64,000 bases of DNA from positions 1 to 64,000 of the forward strand of contig CAMAXV010000002.1 of the NCBI GenBank assembly GCA_945862385.1, written 5' to 3'. Below the pieces are notes generated by a model. That model was not told where the DNA came from. It was given only the letters and a program-made list of their open reading frames with translations, and did no database searches. The translations under genes were made by a program, and so were the position numbers. Shown here one piece after another: positions 17,542 to 26,232 of the stretch (within the stretch, counting starts at the first letter, position 1; each line of letters begins with the position of its first letter). Origin of the DNA: Chitinophaga pinensis. GTDB lineage: Bacteria > Bacteroidota > Bacteroidia > Chitinophagales > Chitinophagaceae.

Positions 17542-17575
17542 ATTATCTAAGCGCATATCCATGTTTGTATTGGCG

Positions 17576-18451
17576 CTATAAAACATTTAAAACCTGTTCC
17601 TTTGCTTTTTCCAGTTCATCCTTCATCTCTACAACACATTTCTGTATGGTTGCATCATATGCTTTGGAACCCGTGGTATTAATTTCTCTTCCAATCTCCT
17701 GAAGCAGAAACGACAGTTTTCTTCCCTTCGAAATTTCTTTTTCAGATAGCAGTGTTCTGAAGTAGGAACAATGGTTAGACAACCTGACCTGTTCTTCGGT
17801 AAGATCAATTTTTTCAAGGTAATAAATCATTTCCTGTTCGAATCTATTCATATCGACTGATTCTTTAACTGCGTGTTCTTCGAGCAACTTCAATAAATTT
17901 TCCCTGATTTTTTTCTTGCGCAGTGGTTCAAGTTCCATAACACTGGTTTGCAGCTTTTCAATGTTACTGATGCGAAGTAACAATTCCTTTTCAAGCGCCT
18001 CACCTTCATCATCTTTGTGTTTATTAATCATAGCAACAGCTTCAGCTAATGTTGTTTTCAAAACCTGCCATTCTGTTTCTGTGATTATTTCTGATGAAGC
18101 CGCTACAACTTCAGGTAACCGTAAGATAGAGGCCAGCAACTGAGCATCATCAGCTTCCATCTGATCTGCAAGACTTTTCAGTTGCTTGTAGTAGGCTGAT
18201 GCCAGATCAATATTGATGGCTGATGGTCTTGAAGCCCCGTTTTGTTTTATGGATATGTTACATTCCACACTACCTCTTATCATTGATTCAGACAAGTGGT
18301 TTCTGATTTCAAATTCATAAGGTTTAAGCTGAGGTGGCAGTTTGAGTAATAAATCGAATTGTTTACCATTGAGTGAACGCAACTCCACTACAAATACTTT
18401 CTCCTGAATTGTTTGTTCTGACCTGCCATAACCAGTCATGGATCTGAGCAT
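17576..18451 (-). CDS. yicC: YicC-family endoribonuclease
   Basis: 291 residues from the ATG at 18451 (MLRSMTGYGRSEQ); MTGYGR is the standard family N-terminus. The frame stays open upstream to 18550, but that part carries a terminator hairpin and is unlikely to be translated. The C-terminal DUF1732 domain ends with LQEIGREINTTGSKA and the KDELEKAKEQVLNV helix. YicC cleaves or guides decay of small RNAs in E. coli. Confidence 0.93.
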   Translation of the reverse strand: MLRSMTGYGRSEQTIQEKVFVVELRSLNGKQFDLLLKLPPQLKPYEFEIRNHLSESMIRGSVECNISIKQNGASRPSAINIDLASAYYKQLKSLADQMEADDAQLLASILRLPEVVAASSEIITETEWQVLKTTLAEAVAMINKHKDDEGEALEKELLLRISNIEKLQTSVMELEPLRKKKIRENLLKLLEEHAVKESVDMNRFEQEMIYYLEKIDLTEEQVRLSNHCSYFRTLLSEKEISKGRKLSFLLQEIGREINTTGSKAYDATIQKCVVEMKDELEKAKEQVLNVL

Positions 18452-18472
18452 ATTAAATAAATTGTGGAATGT

Positions 18473-18503
18473 AAAAAAAGAGCGCCCGAATGTTTTCGGG
18501 CGC
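18473..18503 (-). terminator. Minus-strand rho-independent terminator just upstream of yicC
   Basis: A GC-rich perfect 9-bp stem (18482-18490 with 18495-18503, GCGCCCGAA on the plus strand), loop TGTT, is followed on the minus strand by TCTTTTTTT. It lies 22 bases before the yicC ATG. The nearest minus-strand gene behind it is the epimerase that ends at 19684, beyond the opposing lpxD, so it may end a long antisense 3' extension or a small RNA encoded at 18504-18690. Confidence 0.75.
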
Positions 18504-18689
18504 CGATATATAGATGGGTTATTAAGTACGGGAAATAAATCCCTACACAATATTAAAAATATATTTCATGAGAATAAAATTTTATACTGATTATTTTATT
18601 CACAAAAAAAATAATGCATGTGAATTACTGATTTCAATACCTGTGTTTTAAAAATTATAACAAATAAAAAATACAGTAAAAGTCATCGC

Positions 18690-18697
18690 TATCTTTG
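18690..18697 (+). promoter_or_regulatory. -7 promoter element of lpxD
   Basis: TATCTTTG, an exact TAnnTTTG match, lies 14 bases before the ATG at 18712. It argues against the alternative GTG start at 18697, which it overlaps. Confidence 0.45.
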
Positions 18698-18711
18698 TGA
18701 AAATTACTGTC

Positions 18712-19665
18712 ATGAAATTTCCTGCACCTGTTTCCATTGAATGGATAGCGCAACTGATTAATGCCACAGTGCACGGGAATGCAAAAGCATCAGCGCTTGG
18801 AATCAATGAAATCCATCGTGTAGAAACAGGAGATCTGGTATTTGTTGACCATCCCAAATATTATAAACAATGCATTGATTCTGATGCATCATTTATCATC
18901 ATCAACCAGCTTACTGATTTCCCACCTCATAAATCATTGCTTTTGGTTGATGAACCTTTTGAAGCCTATTTGAAAATAGTGAATCATTTCAGGCCATTCA
19001 TTCCTGCAGACAAACCAATATCATCAGCAGCAGTTATTGGAGAAAGCAGTTACATTGCACCAAATGTTTTTATTGGTCAAGATGTTGTCATTGGCAACAA
19101 TTGTATTATACAACCCAATGTTACGATTATGGATAACTGTATCATTGGTGATCGTGTAGTCATTCAAGCCGGATCAGTGATAGGCGGTGATGCATTTTAT
19201 TACAATGGAAAAAAGAACAGGGAGGTCTGGTACAAAAGAATGAATAGTTGCGGAAGGGTAATACTGATGGATGACGTGGAAGTTGGCGCAGGTTGTACAA
19301 TTGACCGCGGCGTAACGCATGACACTATAATTGGACAGGGCACTAAACTTGATAACATGGTGCATATAGGACATGACGTTGTTGTAGGAAAGAATTGCCT
19401 GTTCGCTGCTCAGGTTGCCATTGGCGGTGCTACCGTCATTGAAGATGGCGTAATTCTTTGGGGACAGGTTGGAGTGAGCAAGACCCTTACGATTGGTGCA
19501 AATGCAGTTGTAATGGCTCAGAGTGGTGTAGCGTCAAGCCTTGAAGGTGGTAAAGTTTATTTTGGATATCCTGTAGATGAAGCAATCACCAGAAAAAGGG
19601 AAATGGTCTGGATCAAAAGAATTCCTGAGATGTGGGAGATGCTGAAGCGCTTAAAGGAAGACTAA
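18712..19665 (+). CDS. lpxD: UDP-3-O-acylglucosamine N-acyltransferase (LpxD)
   Basis: 317 residues from the ATG at 18712. An N-terminal uridine-binding LpxD domain (about 1-100) precedes a left-handed beta-helix of hexapeptide repeats ([36 protein letters not shown] with the catalytic histidine) and a C-terminal helix. It adds the N-linked hydroxyacyl chain in lipid A synthesis. It is single and not in an lpx operon, so it may be one of two LpxD paralogues, as occurs in some Bacteroidota. Confidence 0.9.
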   Translation: MKFPAPVSIEWIAQLINATVHGNAKASALGINEIHRVETGDLVFVDHPKYYKQCIDSDASFIIINQLTDFPPHKSLLLVDEPFEAYLKIVNHFRPFIPADKPISSAAVIGESSYIAPNVFIGQDVVIGNNCIIQPNVTIMDNCIIGDRVVIQAGSVIGGDAFYYNGKKNREVWYKRMNSCGRVILMDDVEVGAGCTIDRGVTHDTIIGQGTKLDNMVHIGHDVVVGKNCLFAAQVAIGGATVIEDGVILWGQVGVSKTLTIGANAVVMAQSGVASSLEGGKVYFGYPVDEAITRKREMVWIKRIPEMWEMLKRLKED

Positions 19666-19683
19666 TTTTTACAGTATTGAATT

Positions 19684-20682
19684 TTACTTTCCGCTTTTAT
19701 TTCCTGACTCAAGTTGCAAATAATATTGACATGCGTCATGTATGGTTTCAGCTAATGGCCTGAATCTAAATCCTTGCAGTGCATTCAGAATTTTAGTGTT
19801 GTCAAAATGTACTTTTTGTTGAGCCGTGTCAGCAGTCTCCCGAGTTAACAGAGGATCTTTGCCGGTAAGCATCCCCTTTACCCGCTCAATCCGCCAAACA
19901 AGTGATGCCATCCATGGTTCTACTTTCCTGTGAGGAGGCCTCTTGCCAAAACCATTCGCCATTGTTGTAAACAAATCACGGTATGTCCAGTTTTCTGCAG
20001 AAAGAATAAACCTTTCAGCAACTATTTCACTCTCCATTAACTGTACCATTGCATTTGCCACATCATAAGCATCTACAAATCCGCTTACACCTTCTGTATA
20101 CCAGGGGAATTCATTATAAGCATTTCTGAAGGTAGCTGATGAGCCCGTCTCCCAGTTTCCCTTACCCAATATGATAACGGGATTTACAATGACCGCATTA
20201 AGTCCTTCAGCTACAGCCCGCCAAACTTCCAGTTCAGCAAGGTATTTCGTTTTCCCGTATACTGAGGGGTTCGACTGATCATCCCAACGCATATTTTCAG
20301 TAACCACCTGATTATTACGCTTGCGCCCCAGAGCTGCCACAGAACTTACATGAACAAGTTTTTCAATACCCGTTTCAAGTGCTGCATTTACCACATTGGA
20401 GGTGCCCTCCACATTGATCTTCATCAGATCACCGGCTCTGCCCGGACTGAATGAAACCAGACCTGCGCAGTGATATACCCTGCGGCAATCTTTCATAACA
20501 TCTTGTAAAAGACAAACATCAAAAATATCTCCCCTGACCCATTCTACATTGTCAGCCTCTTCGTTTGTGAGGTTTCCCTTACCATTTCGATAAAGTGCTA
20601 CAACCTGTTGCCCCTCGCTTAACAGTTGCCTAATGAGGTAGGAACCAAGCAATCCGGAAGCACCTGTGATAAAATTTTTCAT
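19684..20682 (-). CDS. NAD-dependent epimerase/dehydratase family protein (extended SDR)
   Basis: 332 residues. Rossmann motif TGASGLLGSYL, the HCAGLVSFSP segment, a serine in HVSSVAALG and the catalytic YGKTKY mark an extended SDR. The closest general resemblance is to dihydroflavonol-4-reductase-like and 3-beta-hydroxysteroid-dehydrogenase-like epimerases. The substrate is not identifiable. The gene begins 3 bases after pheS ends, so it is co-transcribed with pheS, and it converges on lpxD with an 18-base gap. Confidence 0.87.
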   Translation of the reverse strand: MKNFITGASGLLGSYLIRQLLSEGQQVVALYRNGKGNLTNEEADNVEWVRGDIFDVCLLQDVMKDCRRVYHCAGLVSFSPGRAGDLMKINVEGTSNVVNAALETGIEKLVHVSSVAALGRKRNNQVVTENMRWDDQSNPSVYGKTKYLAELEVWRAVAEGLNAVIVNPVIILGKGNWETGSSATFRNAYNEFPWYTEGVSGFVDAYDVANAMVQLMESEIVAERFILSAENWTYRDLFTTMANGFGKRPPHRKVEPWMASLVWRIERVKGMLTGKDPLLTRETADTAQQKVHFDNTKILNALQGFRFRPLAETIHDACQYYLQLESGNKSGK

Positions 20683-20685
20683 GGG

Positions 20686-21714
20686 TTAAACGCCTGAAAA
20701 CTGTTCCAGAAAACGCACGTCATTCTCACTGAACAACCGGATATCTGTAATGCCATACTTGAGCAGAGCCGGCCTTTCAACACCCATTCCGAATGCAAAG
20801 CCGGTATATTTCTCCGGATCAATACCGCAGTTTTGAAGCACGTTGGGGTGCACCATGCCACAACCCAATATCTCCAGCCATCCGGTTCGCTTGCATACTG
20901 CGCAGCCATCACCCTTACAGAGCAGACAACTGATATCCATTTCTGCACTGGGCTCTGTGAATGGAAAATAACTTGGCCTAAACCTGATGCTGACATCATT
21001 GCCAAACATTTCCTTCACAAAGAAGTAAAGTGTTTGTTTAAGGTCTGCAAAAGAAACATTTTCATCAATATAAAGGCCTTCTACCTGATGAAAAAAACAA
21101 TGCGACCTGGCACTTATTGTTTCATTGCGGTATACCCTACCCGGACAAATAATTCTGATGGGAGGTTTTTGTCTTTCCATCTCTCTGATCTGAACATTGC
21201 TCGTATGTGTTCGCAATAAAATTGCGGGATCAGTAGAAAGGTAAAAGGTGTCCTGCATATCACGCGCAGGATGATTTTCGTCAAGATTCAGTGCGGTAAA
21301 ATTGTGCCAGTCGTCTTCTATCTCCGGTCCTTCTGCCACAGTAAATGACAAGCGCTGAAAAATGTCTACAATCCTGTTCCGCATGAGCGTTACAGGATGT
21401 CTGCTCCCAGAGGGCAAAGGAATGCCTGGGAGTGATATATCTGGCATATCGGCTGATTCACCGGATATAGCATCAATACGCTGCTTCTCATTATTGTATT
21501 TTTCTTCAGCAAGGCTTTTGAATGCATTGAGGGTTTGTCCGAATGATTTTTTCTCTTCTGGCGGCACCTGCTTCATTTCCCCTGCAATGGCTTTTACAAG
21601 ACCTTTGACACCAAGAAATCTGATTCTGAATTGCTCAAGGGATTCCGCATCATTTGCAGTGAAGACATTAATCTCTTCAGTGTAATTGTTTATTTGCCGG
21701 AGTAGTTCTTCCAT
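20686..21714 (-). CDS. pheS: Phenylalanine-tRNA ligase alpha subunit
   Basis: 342 residues from the ATG at 21714 (MEELLRQINNYTEEI). N-terminal coiled-coil arm, then class II motif 2 (GRVYRNE...ARSHCFFHQVEGL) and motif 3 (FGMGVERPALLKYGI). With PheT it charges tRNA-Phe; pheT is not in the window. A near-consensus -7 element (TATCTTCG on the minus strand, 21719-21726) lies just upstream. Confidence 0.98.
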   Translation of the reverse strand: MEELLRQINNYTEEINVFTANDAESLEQFRIRFLGVKGLVKAIAGEMKQVPPEEKKSFGQTLNAFKSLAEEKYNNEKQRIDAISGESADMPDISLPGIPLPSGSRHPVTLMRNRIVDIFQRLSFTVAEGPEIEDDWHNFTALNLDENHPARDMQDTFYLSTDPAILLRTHTSNVQIREMERQKPPIRIICPGRVYRNETISARSHCFFHQVEGLYIDENVSFADLKQTLYFFVKEMFGNDVSIRFRPSYFPFTEPSAEMDISCLLCKGDGCAVCKRTGWLEILGCGMVHPNVLQNCGIDPEKYTGFAFGMGVERPALLKYGITDIRLFSENDVRFLEQFSGV

Positions 21715-21804
21715 ATCGCGAAGATAACAAATCAGGGAGGATAAGCGCAGGATATCAATCAACCATTTTTTTGCAAAAGCACCGGCATTATCATCAGTTT
21801 ACAG

Positions 21805-21812
21805 TAGGTTTG
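21805..21812 (+). promoter_or_regulatory. -7 promoter element of the arginase-fold gene
   Basis: TAGGTTTG, an exact TAnnTTTG match, lies 15 bases before the ATG at 21828. The remaining divergent interval 21715-21804 shows no clear hairpin. Confidence 0.4.
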
Positions 21813-21827
21813 TTTAAATTTTGATAC

Positions 21828-22958
21828 ATGCAGATTCAGCATTTAGCAGATTTTTTGGAACCGGTAAACCTGGCCTGGGTTACAGAAGATGCAGATTTGA
21901 AAGAAGGACAGATGGGCCGTTCTATCATTTTGTTTGAGGATGAATGGCCAGACCTATCTCAGGCAGATCTCGTCATTGCCAGCTGTGATGACATGCGGGG
22001 AGATGGGATCATGGTTGACATGAAAGCCGGTACCAATAAGATCAGAAAAGCATTTTATTCGCTCTTTTACTGGCATAAAAGTATACGGATTGCAGACATT
22101 GGCCATATCAAAACCGGAGCAAATATAACAGATACTTATGCAGCTATTCGAACAGTGGCCAGTGAGGTAAACAAGGCTGGTAAATATTTTCTCTTACTTG
22201 GAGGCACACAGGATATGACTTTGGCGCTATATGAAGTATTCAGGCAATCCGGCAGGCAGGTTGAAGTTACAGGTGTTGATGCATTCATAGATTTGTCGAT
22301 AGATAACCCGGTTAAATCGAAAAATTTTTTAATGGAAATGCTAACCGGCGACCCTAACCATATCAGACATTACAATCATATCGGCTTTCAAAGTTATTTT
22401 GTACATCCCAAAATGCTCGAAACCATGGATCAGCTTCGGTTTGATTGTTACAGACTGGGCAGGGTAAAAGAAAATATTGAAGAGATGGAACCCGTATTGC
22501 GCAGCACTGAACTGCTGAGTTTTGACCTTGCATGCCTGAATGCTGCTGTTTCCCCCGGTAGTGTGAGTCCAAATGGATTCAATGGTGAAGAAGCCTGCAC
22601 ACTCATGCGCCATGCAGGGATGAGTCAACTGCTCAAAATTGCGGGAATTTTTGGATACAATCAGCACACTGATGAGTCAGGATTGCTTGCCACACAGGTT
22701 GCCCAAATGATCTGGTATTACATAGACGGAATCCAGTTTGGGAGAAATGAAGCATCCCTTGAGAATAAAGACATGTTTATAGCATGTCACATTGCTTTTG
22801 CCCAGGTCGAAACGACCTTTATCAAAAGTAAAAAAACGGGCAGGTGGTGGATGCTCATGCCTGATGGCCGTTATGTTCCCTGTTCTTACAGCGACTTTCA
22901 GCAGGCTGGTGAAAATGAAATTCCCGAAAGGTGGTTGAGGATTCAGGAAAGAAATTAA
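21828..22958 (+). CDS. Arginase/formimidoylglutamase-fold protein with altered metal-binding motifs
   Basis: 376 residues. The central strands align with the ureohydrolase fold, but the metal motifs are degenerate: GGTQD where active enzymes have GGDHS, DAFIDL where they have DAHxD, and SFDLACLN where they have SFDxDxxD. An insertion (RHYNHIGFQSYF) and a C-terminal extension (WWMLMPDGRYVPC) are unusual. Databases often label such Bacteroidota proteins formimidoylglutamase; the residues make Mn-dependent hydrolysis doubtful. dacB follows after 17 bases. Confidence 0.75.
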   Translation: MQIQHLADFLEPVNLAWVTEDADLKEGQMGRSIILFEDEWPDLSQADLVIASCDDMRGDGIMVDMKAGTNKIRKAFYSLFYWHKSIRIADIGHIKTGANITDTYAAIRTVASEVNKAGKYFLLLGGTQDMTLALYEVFRQSGRQVEVTGVDAFIDLSIDNPVKSKNFLMEMLTGDPNHIRHYNHIGFQSYFVHPKMLETMDQLRFDCYRLGRVKENIEEMEPVLRSTELLSFDLACLNAAVSPGSVSPNGFNGEEACTLMRHAGMSQLLKIAGIFGYNQHTDESGLLATQVAQMIWYYIDGIQFGRNEASLENKDMFIACHIAFAQVETTFIKSKKTGRWWMLMPDGRYVPCSYSDFQQAGENEIPERWLRIQERN

Positions 22959-22975
22959 TCATTTAAACTTGATTT

Positions 22976-24304
22976 ATGAAAAGGTTGATAGCCGGTTTCG
23001 GATTGCTTTTTTTAAGTTCATGCTCAACACAATACCGCATTGGCAAAACTGTTAACTCCCTGTTTTTAAAAGACGCTGTCATGCAGGCAGCACACATTGG
23101 CATTGCCGTGCAGGACCCTGATGCACAAAAGTATCTGTACAGATACCAGTCTGCAAAAAGGTTTACACCAGCGAGCAATACAAAAATTCTGAGTTGCTAT
23201 GCTGCCATGAAATACTTGCCTGCAAAATTACCAGCAGCAATCATCACGGAACTCGATACTGCCGTATTGCTTACCCCAACCGGAGACCCCAGCTTCCTGC
23301 ATCCAGAATTTGCAGAACAACCACTTTTTGATACGCTGAGAAGTATGACAAAACCTGTTTACCTGAATACAAGCGTCTGGAAATCCGGTGCACTTGGTTC
23401 TGGCTGGAGCTGGGATGATTTCAGTGAGGCATACATGACTGAAAGAAGTTGTTTACCCGTTTATGGTAATGTTATTCAGTGGTTTCAGGAAAAATCTGTC
23501 AAGGAAAATCCGACATTTCCAGGCGATACGGTTGACATATTTATTTACTCAATTCCGGAAGTGGATGGGCCTGTTGATTTCAGCAAGCCCGGGGATCGTT
23601 TTGATGTTTCCAGAAATCAACATACAAATGCATTTACCTTAAAAGAGGGTAAGGAGTCAATGGCTTCATCTAAAGTACCCTTCATTACAGATGGTATGGA
23701 AACAGGGTTAAAAGTATTAAAAGACACCCTGCATAAAACCATCGGGATAGCCGACCAGTCTTTAATCAAAGCTGCATCGGGAGGAACAGCAGATACTGTT
23801 TTTTCAAGATTAACTGATTCAGTTTTGCAAAAAATGATGCACCGCAGTGATAATTTTTATGCAGATATGCTGCTACTTATGGTGAGTCAGCAAAAGTTAA
23901 AATCAATGGATGAAGATGCAATCATCAACAACATTATCAAACAGGACTTTAACCTATTACCACAATCGGTCAATTGGGTTGACGGCAGCGGACTCAGCAG
24001 GTATAATCAGCTTACACCTGAAAGTCTGGTATATATCTTGAACAAGTTGAAGGATGAACAACCATGGGACCGCATAAAACAAATATTCCCTTCTGACGGG
24101 GTGGGCACACTGAGTTTTTATAAAAAAAGGACTGATGATTTTATCATTGCTAAAACCGGAACCCTCAGCGGTGTAATTTGTTTAAGTGGCTATGTAAAAT
24201 CAAAAAAAGGAAAGTGGCTTACTTTTTCAATCATGGTCAATAACCACAACACCCCAAATGCGGTAATCAGAAAAAAAATGGAAGCACTGCTCGAATCACT
24301 TTAA
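22976..24304 (+). CDS. dacB: D-alanyl-D-alanine carboxypeptidase/endopeptidase (PBP4 family), lipoprotein
   Basis: 442 residues. A lipoprotein signal with lipobox LSSC (C16) anchors it to a membrane. Penicillin-binding motifs are SNTK (S67, K70), SDN (about 291) and KTG (about 393). PBP4 enzymes trim or cleave peptidoglycan cross-links in the periplasm. Its TAA (24302-24304) overlaps the mutL stop on the other strand; the four bases TTAA serve both genes. Confidence 0.92.
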   Translation: MKRLIAGFGLLFLSSCSTQYRIGKTVNSLFLKDAVMQAAHIGIAVQDPDAQKYLYRYQSAKRFTPASNTKILSCYAAMKYLPAKLPAAIITELDTAVLLTPTGDPSFLHPEFAEQPLFDTLRSMTKPVYLNTSVWKSGALGSGWSWDDFSEAYMTERSCLPVYGNVIQWFQEKSVKENPTFPGDTVDIFIYSIPEVDGPVDFSKPGDRFDVSRNQHTNAFTLKEGKESMASSKVPFITDGMETGLKVLKDTLHKTIGIADQSLIKAASGGTADTVFSRLTDSVLQKMMHRSDNFYADMLLLMVSQQKLKSMDEDAIINNIIKQDFNLLPQSVNWVDGSGLSRYNQLTPESLVYILNKLKDEQPWDRIKQIFPSDGVGTLSFYKKRTDDFIIAKTGTLSGVICLSGYVKSKKGKWLTFSIMVNNHNTPNAVIRKKMEALLESL

Positions 24305-26163
24305 ATACCAAAGCTCTCAATCAGGAAGTCATTTTTAACTTCGATAAATATAGGTTTCCCATCAAAATGAATCGTTGATTGCTGACAAAGGGAAAGTCGC
24401 TCAACGATATCCCTCATAGTCTCTTCAGCAAGTCTGGCTCCTGATTTCACAGCATGTTTTCTGGCCATGGCCCTGGACATGCGTTCCCTGTATTGCTGAT
24501 GCAACATGGAGGTTGAATCTTTTACGTCTTCCAGAATCATCTCCAGCACCTGTTGGTCATTGTCTGTAGGATGATCTGCAGGTGCGCCTTGCAATAAAAA
24601 GGTATTGCTTCCAAAGGGTTCAAGCTGATAACCCATATGAAGCAAATCAGGCAAAATTGATTGGATTACCTGCGCATCAATGGGAGATAAATTAATGACT
24701 TGCGGGAACAGGCTTTGTTGTATGGCCATTCCCTTTCCCTGCCAGGCTGACTTAAATTTCTCGAAAAGCACCTGCTGGTGAGCCAGTTGTTGGTGAAGAA
24801 TGGTTATACCCTGATGCTGCTCGAAAACGATATAGGTCTGATGTAACTGAAAAACCGGACTGGTAAACAACAATTGCAGGGAAGCATTTCCAGGCCTCGA
24901 TCTCCACTTCTCCATTTCTGTTTCAAGCTGGTTACTTATTTGTGGCATATCAGCCTGAACAACTTGCTTTTCTTTTGGAGAAGACTCGAAAAAATCTTTC
25001 CAGTTGCTCAGGTTGCTGGAAGAGCCAATGCGGTGAGCCTGGTGCCGCTGAATGAATGATTTATAAATGCCACCGCCCTCCGCCTCCAATTTATTTTCTG
25101 TAGTATATGGCTTCACTACTGCGTCAAGCTGCTGAATGGATGGTTCCAGGTTGAAATCCATAGAAGGAGCTATACTGAACTGAGCAAGCGCATGTCTTAT
25201 AGCAGACCGGATAAAGGCGTATACAATCTTCTCATCAACAAATTTTATTTCCTGTTTTGTTGGGTGAACGTTTACATCAACCTGCGCCGGATCCAGCTCA
25301 ATAAATAAAGCGAAAAAGGGGAAACTTCCCTGTGGAATCATCTCTTCATAAGCACTTACAATAGCATGACTCAGGTACGGATTCCGGACATATCGCTTGT
25401 TGACAAAAAGATATTGCTCCCCCCTTGTTTTCTTTGCTGTTGCAGGTTTACCGATATATCCGGAAACATCCAGGTAGTCTGTTTTTTCTTTGACTGCAAC
25501 AAGCTGACTTGTGAGACTGTTCCCAAAGAGCTGAATAATGCGCTGCTTCAGCACACCACGCTCCAAGTGAAAAATTTCCTGACCATTATTTGTCATGGAG
25601 AAAAATACTTCAGGAAATGCAAGGGCTACGTGCGTAAATTCCTCGGAGATGTATCGCAACTCCACAGCATTACTGCGCAAAAAATTCCTACGTGCCGGAA
25701 CATTAAAAAAGAGATTCTTCATGGCCACCGAAGTGCCCTGTGAAAAAGCACATGGCTGCTGCCTTGTTACCACACTGTTTTCCAGCTCGAGCTCAGTCCC
25801 CATCTCATCAGACACACGCCTTGTTTTCAGGATTACCTGCGCCACAGCTGCAATTGATGCAAGTGCTTCACCCCTGAACCCCATTGTACTGAGTCTGAAT
25901 AAATCATCAACTGCACTGATTTTAGAAGTAGCGTGCCTTCCGAAGCAATTCCGCGCGTCTGTTTCACTCATCCCAACACCATCATCTATAACCTGCAACA
26001 AAGACTTCCCGGCATCCTCCACAATCAGCCTGACTGAAGTTGCCCCTGCATCAACCGCATTTTCCAGCAATTCCTTCACAGCACTCGCAGGCCGCTGAAT
26101 TACCTCACCAGCAGCAATCTGATTGGCAAGATGAGCAGGAAGTGTCTGAATTTTGTTTTCCAT
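24301..26163 (-). CDS. mutL: DNA mismatch repair protein MutL
   Basis: 620 residues from the ATG at 26163 (MENKIQTLPAHLANQI). The GHKL ATPase is intact (ENAVDAGAT, DDGVGM, FGRHATSKI, GFRGEALASI). In the C-terminal dimerisation domain the endonuclease motif DQHAxxExxxxE appears as HQQLAHQQVLFE, and the late cysteine-rich zinc motif is CQQSTIHFDGKP. The protein therefore seems to lack nicking activity, as in E. coli MutL. It starts 69 bases from the divergent GH3 gene. Confidence 0.95.
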   Translation of the reverse strand: MENKIQTLPAHLANQIAAGEVIQRPASAVKELLENAVDAGATSVRLIVEDAGKSLLQVIDDGVGMSETDARNCFGRHATSKISAVDDLFRLSTMGFRGEALASIAAVAQVILKTRRVSDEMGTELELENSVVTRQQPCAFSQGTSVAMKNLFFNVPARRNFLRSNAVELRYISEEFTHVALAFPEVFFSMTNNGQEIFHLERGVLKQRIIQLFGNSLTSQLVAVKEKTDYLDVSGYIGKPATAKKTRGEQYLFVNKRYVRNPYLSHAIVSAYEEMIPQGSFPFFALFIELDPAQVDVNVHPTKQEIKFVDEKIVYAFIRSAIRHALAQFSIAPSMDFNLEPSIQQLDAVVKPYTTENKLEAEGGGIYKSFIQRHQAHRIGSSSNLSNWKDFFESSPKEKQVVQADMPQISNQLETEMEKWRSRPGNASLQLLFTSPVFQLHQTYIVFEQHQGITILHQQLAHQQVLFEKFKSAWQGKGMAIQQSLFPQVINLSPIDAQVIQSILPDLLHMGYQLEPFGSNTFLLQGAPADHPTDNDQQVLEMILEDVKDSTSMLHQQYRERMSRAMARKHAVKSGARLAEETMRDIVERLSLCQQSTIHFDGKPIFIEVKNDFLIESFGI

Positions 26164-26232
26164 GGGCGGATGCATGAGTTTTAGTATGTTAGGGTTTGGA
26201 CAAAATGCATAACTTACAAAATTAATAAATCC

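Noticed and set aside
18452-18550. In-frame N-terminal extension of yicC
   Set aside because: It contains a GC-rich terminator hairpin, and the family begins at MTGYGR.
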